64,000 bases of DNA. Origin: Panopea generosa (lineage: Eukaryota; Mollusca; Bivalvia; Adapedonta; Hiatellidae). The DNA lies in assembly GCA_029582155.1 (NCBI GenBank), contig CM055895.1:7374544-7438543 (forward strand). Reading direction: 5' to 3'. The notes beneath the pieces were generated by a model. That model was not told the origin of the DNA. It worked only from the letters and a program-made list of their open reading frames with translations, and made no database searches. Both the position numbers and the translations under genes were made by a program. Shown here piece after piece: positions 1-11,900 of this stretch. Numbering within the stretch: position 1 is the stretch's first letter; each line of letters opens with the position of its first letter.

Positions 1-2108
1 TGTTACGCTAACCAGAATTGTCATTCACTGACCCAGAGTAATGCCCTCACTGTAACACTAGCCAGGTTTGTCATTCACTGACCCACAGTAATGCCCTAAT
101 TGTAATACTAGCCAGGTTTGTTATTCACTGACACACAGTAATGCCCTCACTGTAACACTAGCCAGGATTGTCATTCACTGACCACAGTAATGCCGTCACT
201 GTAATACTAGCCAGGTTTGTCATTCACTGACCACAGTAATGCCCACACTGTAATACTAGTCAGGTTTGCCATTCACTGACCCCCAGTAATGCCCTCACTG
301 TAACACTAGCCAGGATTGTTATTCACTGACCCACAGTAATGCCCTCACTGTAATACTAGCCAGGTTTGTAATTCACTGACCCACAGTAATGCCCTCACTG
401 TAATACAAGCCAGGTTTGCCATTCACTGACCCACAGTAATGCCCTCACTGTAATACTAGCCAGGTTTGCCATTCACTGACCCACAGAAATGCCCTCACTG
501 TAATACTAGCCAGGTTTGTCATTCACTGACCCACAGTAATGCCCTCACTGTAATAATAGCCAGGTTTGTCATTCACTGACCCACATTAATGCCCTCACTG
601 TAACACTAGCCAGGTTTGTCATTCACTGACCCACAGTAATGCCCTCACTGTAACTCTAGCCAGGTTTGTCATTCACTGACCCACAGTAATGCCCTCACTG
701 TAACACTAGCCAGGTATGTTATTCACTGACCCACAGTAATGCCCTCACTGTTATACTAGCCAGGTGTGTCATTCACTGACCCACAGTAATGCCCTCACTG
801 TAACACTAGCCAGGTTTGTCATTCACTGACCCACAGTAATGCCCTCACTGTAATACTAGCCATGTTTGTCTTCACTGACCCACAGTAATGCCCTCACTGT
901 AACACTAGCCAGGATTGTAATTCACTGACCCACAGTAATGCCCTCACTGTAATACTAGTCAGGATTGTCATTCAGTGACCCACAGTAATGCCCTTACTGT
1001 AACACTAGCCAGGTTTGTCATTCACTGACCCACAGTAATGCCCTCACTGTAACACTAGCAAGGATTGTTATTCACTGACCCACAGTAATGCTCTCACTGT
1101 AACACTAGCCAGGATTGTCATTCACTGACCCACAGTAATGCCCTTACTGTAATACTAGCCAGGTTTGTAATTCACTGACCCACATTAATGCCCTCACTGT
1201 AATACTAGCCAGGATTGTCATTCACTGACCCACATTAATGCCCTCACTGTAATATTAGCCAGGATTGTCATTCACTGACCCACAGTAATGCCCTCACTGT
1301 AACACTAGCCAGGATTGTCATTCACTGACCCACAGTAATGCCCTTACTGTAATACTAGCCAGGTTTGTAATTCACTGACCCACAGTAATGCCCTCACTGT
1401 AATACTAGCCAGGATTGTAATTCACTGACCCACAGTAATGCCCTCACTGTAATACTAGCCAAGATTGTCATTCACTGACCCACAGTAATGCCCTTACTGT
1501 AATACTAGCCAGGTTTGTAATTCACTGACCCTCAGTAATGCCCTCACTGTAATACTAGCCATGTTTGTCTTCACTGACCCACAGTAATGCCGTCAATGTA
1601 ATACTAGCCAGGATTGTCATTCACTGACCCACAGTAATGCTCTCACTGTAACACTAGCCAGGTTTGTGTTCACTGACCCACAGTAATGCCCTCACTGTAA
1701 TACTAGCCAGGTTTGTAATTCACTGACCCTCAGTAATGCCCTCACTGTAATAGTAGCCATGTTTGTCTGCACTGACCCACAGTAATGCCCTCACTGTAAT
1801 ACTAGCCAGGATTGTCATTCACTGACCCACAGTAATGCCCTCACTGTAATACTAGCCAGGATTGTCATTCACTGACCCACAGTAATGCCCTCACTGTAAT
1901 ACTAGCTATGTTTGTCTTCACTGACCCACAGTAATGCCCTCTCTGTAACACTAGCCAGGATTGTAATTCACTGACCCACAGTAATGCCCTCACTGTAATA
2001 CTAGCCAGGATTGTCATTCACTGACCCACAGTAATGCCCTCACTGTAATATTAGCCAGGTTTGCCATTCACTGACCCACAGTAATGCCCTTACTGTAATA
2101 CTAGCCAG
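1..2108. repeat. 50 bp minisatellite, about 42 copies, cut by the window edge
   Basis: The 50 bp unit runs through CACTGACCCACAGTAATGCC, CTCACTGTAATACTAGCCAG and GTTTGTCATT. Copies differ by scattered substitutions and a few 1-2 bp deletions (for example near 868, 1568 and 1670). Variants recur in blocks, such as GGTTTGTAATT next to CTTACTGT, which suggests unequal exchange. The array stops abruptly at a SINE-A fragment. Because the first recognised exon downstream begins inside a codon, the array most likely lies in an upstream intron of the TMC gene. No coding potential is seen. Confidence 0.97.
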
Positions 2109-2290
2109 TGATCTAAAAGACTGTCTCCAATCATTCACCTCTCATCACTGAGGTCGTAGGGTCGGGTCACACTCAGACCAAAAACTTGGTGAAAAAGTAT
2201 GCCAGTTACTTGTGGAAGGACAGTAGTTCTCTTCTCCCATTAATAAAACTGGATATGCCATACAGAACCTAAAGTGTCTTAAATCTATTT
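2109..2290 (+). mobile_element. SINE-A fragment (tRNA-related, degraded)
   Basis: The segment shares with the better copy at 7160 the blocks CACCTCTCA..CTGAGGTCGTAGG, CAGTTACTTGTGGAAGGA and AAAACTGGATATGCCATA in the same order. The A-box part of the tRNA-like head is degraded or missing. It abuts the 50 bp array directly. Confidence 0.7.
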
Positions 2291-2848
2291 AAAAATGTTT
2301 TTTTTAGGAATATTTGTTTTTGCACTATCTAATAATAAGTAAATGTCATATTATGGAGTTCTTTAAATGATTTTTTTTTCAAGTTTACATAACTTATATG
2401 AAATGTTAAAAACATTTATTTAAATAAACAATTTCACTATATGCTTGGCTATCAGTTAGGATCAGCTTGTATGTTTTGTCTGAGTCGATATTCCAGTAAA
2501 TAGTAAATATTAATGTATTACCATCTTGTGTGTGAGATATGATTTTCTTACAACCACGCATGTTTAATTTTTTTGCACTTATGCAAGTCAAAACAAACAA
2601 CAAATCAAAGTTATTCAAATATTATATACCAATTTTTGTTTTGCAAAATGTGTTTAAATTTGATATATTCTATTATTGTGTGGTTTGCAGCAGGATGACC
2701 CCGACCACTGCAGACCTGTTACGGGGTAATAAAGGGGAAACCTTACAGTAGCTAAAAAAAATAATTCTTTAAATTAACTTTTTTTGATATGCAAAGGAAC
2801 TGGAAGGAACTGTAAACATGTCACAGCTGAGTATATCTGTCCTTTCAG
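2291..2848 (+). other. Intron sequence upstream of the first exon in the window
   Basis: AT-rich unique sequence with poly-T runs. A possible 35 nt microexon at 2691-2725 was considered and rejected. The stretch ends in the 3' splice site TCTGTCCTTTCAG. Confidence 0.6.
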
Positions 2849-2996
2849 ATCCATCTTGTTGCGTCTGGCGTCTCTGGGTGTGCTGATCATTTCACTGTAC
2901 CGTCTGCTGGTGTCAGATGTGGACCCCAGTGGGAATAAGTGTGGGAATGGACTTTGGGGAACTGCCGCAAATACAACAATCAGGGGAAACATAAAG
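2849..2996 (+). CDS. TMC7-like: TMC-like exon 1 of window (membrane segment and extracellular loop)
   Basis: The exon begins after TCTGTCCTTTCAG with the third base of a codon and ends at ATAAAG before GTATGT, in phase 0. It encodes a hydrophobic segment (RLASLGVLIISLYRLL) and then a loop with KCGNGLWG and the N-glycosylation sequon NTT. TMC7 has the same layout: an R-rich start, one hydrophobic stretch, a CG-containing loop, then CWET. The preceding exon is not in the window. Confidence 0.9.
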
Positions 2997-5900
2997 GTAT
3001 GTTATAGTAATATACTCATATTGTTTTAGATAAAATTTAATGTGTCAAAGACTTACGGACTGGGGATACATCATTGGACGCAGAATCGGAGGGTCATGGC
3101 TTCTATCCCGCACCAGGGTCATGTGATGTGTGGTTGTGCTCGACACCATATCATTCTATGGCTATATTAGTTAACACTTGGTCTACTCTGGAAGACATCA
3201 AGCTAGGCTTGTACTAGTTGGTTTTTATGTATTCTTTTTAAAGGCCATTTTAAATAATTTACAGGTTATACAGACAGTAATCCGTTCAAATACACCAAAA
3301 ATGCATTTCAAATGCGTTTGTTTTGCGTGTCAAATGCATTTGGTTTGCATTTCAAGTGCATTTTAGTTTTGTTCATGGTTTGCATTTTTTTTATGATAAA
3401 CGTTGGAGAAAATGCAGTTGAGAATGATATTAAACACATTTAAGCCTGTGTTTGCGTCCGAATCGTTTACCGTTTATCGTACTCAGCGTGCTCACCAATC
3501 GCATCATCTCTGATTGTCAAATTGTAACACCCATTACAAAATATTTGGTTGCAGTAGAATAAATAGTAAGAACTATGTATTTAACAAAATCACCGGGTGT
3601 TCTCTGACAGTATATTGATTAAAATCTTTCTAAAAGATTGCTTACTACACCAACCTATTTCAGGTATGGTCTACAATATAGGTGATGATTTGTAGCGTGA
3701 CAGCAGATTAATATATTACATAAAATTCAATCTTTGAAATTAAATACACACCATGAGTCATATCAGTCTCATCAGATAAACACGTTATGGTCACATAATT
3801 ATTATATGGCCGCTCAAAGTCAGACTGGTTTACACTGAAGTTAACATTATGATGTCGAAAAAGTATACAATAAATAAATGTGAACCAGTCCATGTTTTTA
3901 TACATGTATCTTGAGTGGTGTATAATTTGCTACTATGCAAGAAACAGAATATAGAAGCATCAGGCTAGTATTAATCTTACGTACATGAATAATGCATTAT
4001 TTACCGGTATTTTTGCAATTATAATGCTAGTTATGAATTAGATACATTGTCATGCAAAACAATTATAGCAATTCTTTAACAAAAGGATTTATATAATCCA
4101 CAAAGATAAATATATTTACAAATATACATGCCTTAACTTATATAGTTAATGCACACGCTTTATATATATAACTCTGACACAATTTATTTTTGACCCCATG
4201 CCAAAGTGTAATGTCGTAAGTCCGACAGTTTCTTGCGTCATTTTACGTCACGTTCTTTTTCACTAAGGAAAATGCATGTGGGTGTTGGCTGGTATTTCTG
4301 TCTTTTAACCTTTTTTCTTCTCGAAATTTTATAAATTGTCTGTGTAGATATATTTTCTACAAATCGTATAAAACCATAGAATAACATTTGATCCATAACC
4401 CGATTGTTTGTCATCAGGTGTGCGAAATGGGGTCAAATTAGGCTAAACCATTATTGATAGTAGGGAAGCTATAGGAAGGGTCAATCGTAGTATTAATAGC
4501 ATGCTTCTTGCATGTAATCAGTGACATAAATCAGTGTTCAGATAAATATATCAGTTAATTGGGGGAGTTGTGTAAGCGGGCCCATCATCTGATACCCATG
4601 GGTCTCAATTCCGATACTCTCCATCCTTCACCTGTGGGAAATTATGCTTGCTCTGTGTCATTTTATTTGAACAGAACAGAACAAAATACAGCTAACATTA
4701 ACAACATTTTGCCAATACGACGTTTGCATAAAACTAGCGTTGTGATTGGATAACGTTCTCTTCATGAAATCGTGAAGAAACCAATCATATGGTTGCATTG
4801 TGGCTTGGTAGCAACAACGCAAAGCTAGTGTAAATATCGACACAGACAATATAGAGTAAGTAATATATTTACCTACACAAATGAAGGGGAAAAGTTGGGG
4901 ATGGCAAAAAATATCGGCACTTCTGGAATATCGACTCTCAAGTGATTAAAAATAACGAGTTTCAACTGTATTTGCAAACTCAATTGATAAGTCAAATATT
5001 AAACTCGCATAAATTGTTCCTTCATTAACTTTTAATTTAAACTTGTCAAATACTAACAAATAACCCTTGATAAAATTTTGATTTTAGTAAGATATACTTT
5101 GTTTTTATCATATTATCTGTTTTTTATCCATAATATGGTCTTTGATTTTGTGTAAGATTGCTAGGTTCATCTGCACATTGATGTTGATATTTCAGTGCTG
5201 GGAGACGTATGTGGGACAGCAGATATACAAACTTGTACTCCTGGATCTCGTGGTGGAGACATTTATTATAGTCTTTATGCAACTACCCAGAAGGTGAGTC
5301 GAGTCAAGCTTCCCTTCTTCCCTTTTGTGGTAATACAGAAGTCTTGAGTTATATCAGGAATAAAAATAGTTATACAGAGAATTATAAATTGTAAAAAAAA
5401 TGGAAATCAATACAAATTTGGCACCTGCATTTAGATGACAGCTCTAGTTCTGGTTGGCCAAGTGTCATTATAATGTGACTGGTTGGGATATTGAACCATG
5501 AATCTTTGACAAACATATCTGTAATTTGGTTCTCCAGTCTAACAGCACTTGGAATACTGTGCACAAAAATTATCAGCAAAATGCGAAAACCTAAAAACTC
5601 GAAATATGCATAAAAACTGAAAGTTTAGAGGGTTATTTGCTAATTTCTTCTGAATATATCAATTGTAATTTTTCTATAAGACATCGAGACTCTTGTCTGT
5701 CAGCGTTAGCGGCATAACAAGCGCTATGATTTTTAAAACAATTTAAAATTGTTATTTTTGTTTCCTAGCATTGCTAATGTGCTGTAAAAAAGTGACAAAC
5801 AAAATGCAAGATTGAGGCTGAAATATTGCATGAGAACACTTCATTGTCTTCTAATATCAATATATTTTCTTGGCGGAGAGATACTCTCCCTGATGACACC

Positions 5901-8900
5901 CTTCGCCACTTGCAGCATTGCTGCTTATATTTGGCATACAGTTTAAACCCGTTCAGGTATGCCCCCTGGTCTCAAGCAGTCACTTGTGATATGACTGAAA
6001 AATTGTTGAAAGCGCCACTATATACCATAGAATATGTCAATACAAATTGTATTGAAAATACCGGGGTAATGTAGAAGATATTTGTTTAGAATATTAAAGA
6101 AAATATATGGATATATTTTATGAATATTGTTAAGGCCACAATGAATCAACTTATAGATTATCATCCCCTCCCACCCCTAATTATCATGCTGCCCCGACCC
6201 ATTTTATTTTCATAAAGAAAATTTTAAATAACAGACAAAAAAATAAAACCCACCCGCCCTTCCCGTTTTTAAGAAAAATTTGAATGATAATCTAGCAATT
6301 AATTTATAATGGCCTAATACTAACAATTTGCAGTGTTATAGAAATCTTACAGAACATTATGGAGATAACAGCCGTGGATTAACACAGAAATTATAATTTT
6401 ATGATGTAGAATCGTTGAAGGTTTTTGTACAGTTATTAATGATTTCCCAAAAATAAGCACAGCATTGTGAAGATTTGACTGTCAGGTTGCCACTTGATTT
6501 TTTCTCACTTGTATGCTAAGAAGAAAGAGTAAGGGTATTTTTCATACTGACCCCTCAGGTTCACAAACATTGCTTGAATTTTAGATATGTGGAAAGACCA
6601 CTATGTATGTCCTGTCACATATTGTAGAACCATGTTTCTCCTTAGATTTGTTTGAATTTGATCATTTTACAGTAAAACCTGTATAAGTTGTCACCTTTAT
6701 TAAGCAGCCACTTGTCTTGAGCTGCCACATTTGTGATTACCCATTTATATGCTTTCAGAACAAATTAACCTGCATTAAGCAACATGCTACTTTTGCTCCT
6801 TCCGTTGACTGGCTGCTTAAGACAGGTTTAATTGTATATGCATCTGATAATTCAACAATTGAATGTCAGACCGATTCTGCCGTAGAGATAAAATTTTCAA
6901 TATAGTATACTTTTGTCTTGTGAATTTTTTTTTTTTAGTCGTCCTCATGTGTATATAAATTTTTTAAGTTACCAAGTATCTTAGACATCAGTGCCAGTCT
7001 GCATCTCATGTGGTAACTATGGAAATGTAAACAAATTGTCAGTTAGATTACTGATAAGGGGGCTAATATGGCAGTTTTATCTGTCTGGCTGATGTGAAGG
7101 AATCTTGTTGATCAGTAACAGTATGCATATCATCTTATCCACAGGCTGGTTCATATTGGGGTCCTCCGTGGCCCAGCGGTCTAAGGCGCCGTCTTAAGAT
7201 CACTTACCTCTCAACGCTAAGGTCGTAGGTTTGAGTCCCACTTGCTCCAAAAACTTTATGTGAGAAAGTTTCCAGTTACTTGCGGAAGGATGGTGGTTTT
7301 ACTCAGTTTGAGGTCTTCCTCCACCAGTAAAACTGGATATGCCATATATAACCTGAAATGTGTTGGAAATGGCGTTAAAGCCAATTTAAAAAAAAAGTTC
7401 ATATCGATGTCAATAAATTTGAGTTCTAACTTGGACACAACTGCAGCAGATGTCTGGGGTAGAGCGACCGCCTCGCATGCGGAAGGTCGTGGGTTCGATC
7501 CCTGGTCCGGTCATACCAAAGACTTGAAAAATGATACTAGTAGCTTATTCGCTTGTCGCTAAGCATTTAGAGGATAATTCTAGGTCTGGTCGTCCTGGTG
7601 TCAGTATAAAGTAACTGTGTGGTATCATACCATGTGTCTGCGGCATGATACTCCAGTGTGGCAGCACTTAGTATACTATCTCATGTAGAAACTGTTGCGA
7701 TATGACTGAAAACTTGTCAAATGCATGCTAAACACCATACTACATCAACAACTAACTTTGACAGTGAATGTAATTTATCTTATTTTTGTGTAGTCCTTTG
7801 TTGGACCAAAAAGACCAATCTTCTTACCAGTTTCAAACTATGACCTATGACCTGAGGTACCTCTGTGGTCAAGTAGTAGTCAAGTAGTTACTAAGGTGAC
7901 TGTTTTGGTCCCAGCTCTGTTCAAACACTTGGTTTGGCAGAGACAGTTTTCCATTTACTTGTGGAAGGATGGTGGTTCTATTTAGATTTCATGTATATTT
8001 CATGGTCATTCTCCGACAATAAAACTGGCTGCAGTTTATAATTTCTATGTGTTAAAAATGGTGCCCTGAACTAAAAACATAAAAGTAACACACTATGACA
8101 GATTTATGGATTTTTTTTATATTAAAAATGTTTTGTTTCAGACTTCTATATAACAGTTATGGCGAGACATCAAAGTTAATAAAGAAGATAGGACCACAAG
8201 ATTTCGATCTGCCTCAAAATGTTATAGACATCATTTACTCACAAACTTTATGCTGGTATGAACTTTACAGTTTTAACAAACTTTATGTTGGTATGAACTT
8301 TACAGTTTTAACAAACTTTATGTTGGTATGAACTTTACAGTTTTAACAAACTTTATGTTGGTATGAACTTTACAGTTTTAACAAACTTTATGCTGGTGTG
8401 AACTTTACAGTTTTAACAAACTTTATGCTGGTATGAACTTTACAGTTTTAACAAACTTTATGCTGGTGTGAACTTTACAGTTTTAACAAACTTTATGTTA
8501 GTATGAACTTTACAGTTTTAACAAACTTTATGCTGGTATGAACTTTACAGTTTTAACAAACTTTATGCTGGTATGAACTTTACAGTTTTAACAAACTTTA
8601 TGTTGGTATGAACTTTACAGTTTTAACAAACTTTATGCTGGTATGAACTTTACAGTTTTAACAAACTTTATGTTGGTATGAACTTTACAGTTTAACAAAC
8701 TTTATGTTAGTATGAACTTTACAGTTTTAACAAACTTTATGCTGGTATGAACTTTACAGTTTTAACAAACTTTATGTTAGTATGAACTTTACAGTTTTAA
8801 CAAACTTTATGCTGGTATGAACTTTACAGTTTTAACAAACTTTATGCTGGTATGAACTTTACAGTTTAACAAACTTTATGTTAGTATGAACTTTACAGTT

Positions 8901-11900
8901 TTAACAAACTTTATGCTGGTATGAACTTTACAGTTTTAACAAACTTTATGTTAGTATGAACTTTACAGTTTTAACAAACTTTATGCTGGTATGAACTTTA
9001 CAGTTTTAACAAACTTTATGTTGGTATGAACTTTGCAGTTTAACAAACTTTAAGTTGGTATGAACTTTACAGTTTTAACAAACTTTAAGCTGGTATGAAC
9101 TTTACAGTTTTAACAAACTTTATGTTGGTATGAACTTTACAGTTTTAACAAACTTTATGTTGGTATGAACTTTACAGTTTTAACAAACTTTATGTTGGTT
9201 TGAAATTTCAATTTAACCTTCAATATGAACTTTACAATTTGAACAAACTATATGCTGGTATGAACTTTCGATTTAAACTTTTAATAGGAACTTAACAGTT
9301 TTAAAAAACTTTATGCTGGTATGAAATTTACAATTTGAACAAACTTTATGCTGGTATGAACTTTACAATTTGAACAAACTTTATGCTGGTATGAACTTTC
9401 GATTGGAACAAACTTTTTGCTGGTATGAACTCTACAATTTTAACAAACTTTATGCTGGTATGAACTTTACAATTCTAACAAACTTTATGCTGGTATGAAC
9501 TTTACAGTTTTAACAAACTTTATGCTGGTATGAACTTTACAGTTTTAACAAACTTTATGCTGGTATGAACTTTACAGTTATAACAAACTTTATGTTAGTA
9601 TGAACTTTACAGTTTTAACAAACTTTATGTTGGTATGAACTTTACAGTTTTAACAAACTTTATGCTGGTATGAACTTTACAGTTTTAACAAACTTTATGT
9701 TGGTTTGAAATTTCAATTTAACCTTCAATATGAACTTTACAATTTGAACAAACTATATGCTGGTATGAACTTTCGATTTAAACTTTTAATAGGAACTTAA
9801 CAGTTTTAAAAAACTTTATGCTGGTATGAAATTTACAATTTGAACAAACTTTATGCTGGTATGAACTTCACAATTTGAACAAACTTTATGCTGGTATGAA
9901 CTTTCGATTGGAACAAACTTTTTGCTGGTATGAACTCTACAATTTTAACAAACTTTATGCTGGTATGAACTTTACAATTCTAACAAACTTTATGCTGGTA
10001 TGAACTTTACAGTTTTAACAAACTTTATGCTGGTATGAACTTTACAGTTTTAACAAACTTTATGCTGGTATGAACTTTACAGTTTTAACAAACTTTATGT
10101 TAGTATGAACTTTACAGTTTTAACAAACTTTATGTTGGTATGAACTTTACAGTTTTAACAAACTTTATGCTGGTATGAACTTTACAGTTTTAACAAACTT
10201 TATGTTGGTTTGAAATTTCAATTTAACCTTCAATATGAACTTTACAATTTGAACAAACTATATGCTGGTATGAACTTTCGATTTAAACTTTAAATAGGAA
10301 CTTAACAGTTTTAAAAAACTTTATGCTGGTATGAAATTTACAATTTGAACAAACTTTATGCTGGTATGAACTTTACAATTTGAACAAACTTTATGCTGGT
10401 ATGAACTTTCGATTGGAACAAACTTTTTGCTGGTATGAACTCTACAATTTTATCAAACTTTATGCTGGTATGAACTTTACAATTCTAACAAACTTTATGC
10501 TGGTATGAACTTTACAATTCTTACAAACTTTATGCTGGTATGAACTTTCGATTGGAACAAACTTTTTGCTGGTATGAACTCTACAATTTTAACAAACTTT
10601 ATGCTGGTATGAACTTTACAATTCTAACAAACTTTATGCTGGTATGAACTTTACAATTCTAACTTAAAATTGCAACATATGTTGACCCATTTAATACATC
10701 ACAAAATATGTTACAATTTTAAGTAGTCTTGAACTAGGTGCTTGGCCAAGTTAGGAAATCCTTTTTCAATATATTAGTTTAGCATGTTAAAATATATATC
10801 CCTTTAGCAATACAATGTCAGTAAGTATATATAGACTTGATATATTGAAGAAAGAAAGTGTATGGTAGCCAATTATAAAATTTTGAAAAATCTGGATAAA
10901 TTCCCTTTAAATTAAGTGATTGCATTTCATTGTAATGATAATTTCAGTAATTAAGAGTACCAAGTTTAGTTTAAATGTTACAATAATTGTTCTATTTTCC
11001 AGGATTGGGCTCTTCTTCAGTCCTCTGATTCCATTTATGACATTCCTGAAATGCTTGCTCTTCTTCTATCTTAGAAAGGTAAACTTGTTTTTACTTGTAA
11101 TCAACCAGTACATCATCGATTGACTGATTGTTTAGTGTCTCCATTATGCCATAGAAGGCTTACAGATGATCAATTAACCTAACATCTTTCCTGGGATCCT
11201 TGAAGGTTAACCAGAACTCAAGCACACTGATTTCCGCAAGTGATTAATAACTTATATCTTGAATCAGCGAGGAGAGATGGATGATAATGAGACGCAGTGT
11301 TGTATATCAATCATCACGGAGACTGGCTGGGTGAAGATTAGACCTCACAACCCCTGGATTTTTTTTTATATGCTTACAGCCCTTATTGCCATAAGAATAT
11401 GTATTAAAAGGCCAGCAGGGCTTATGTCATGATAAATTGTTTGTCGTCTGTCTGTTAACCTTTTTCTTGTAGACCTGATACAGACCGTGATCCGTTCAAG
11501 TACACCAAAAATGCATTTCAATTGCGTTCGTTTTGCGTGTCAAACGTGTTTGTTTTGCGTTTGAAATGCATTTTAGTTTTGTTAATGGTTTGCATTTTTT
11601 TTATGATAAACGTTAGAGAAAATACGAAAATGCAGTTTAAAACGATAGTGAACGCATTTTAGTCTGCGTTCGCGTTCGAATCGTTTACCGTGTAACTTTT
11701 ACCATTTAACGTTTACACGACATGTTCACCAAAAATAAATTCAATTATTATTGATTAAAATCTTTCTGAAATATTGATTAAAATAATTCTGAAATATTGC
11801 TAACTAAGCCACCCTATGTTAGATATGGTCTACCATATAGTTGATGATTTGTAGCGTGACAGCAGATTAATATGTTTCATAAAACTCAATCATTGAAATT

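Noticed and set aside
1-2108. CRISPR-like regular repeats.
   Set aside because: The arrays are head-to-tail tandem units without unique spacers, in a eukaryotic context.
2691-2725. Possible 35 nt microexon (QDDPDHCRPVTG) between TTTGCAG and GTAATA, upstream of the first exon.
   Set aside because: It has no TMC homology, the family has no such segment before the R-S-I-L-L-R-L helix, and its length would shift the frame.
7160-7247. A functional tRNA-Leu gene.
   Set aside because: The A and B boxes are recognisable, but the acceptor arm pairs poorly and the sequence continues into a SINE body shared with other copies.
8095-8331. A 78-codon frame starting with ATG in front of exon 3 and running into the array.
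   Set aside because: It is exon 3 read through both splice sites; the real exon is bounded by TTTCAG and GTATGA.
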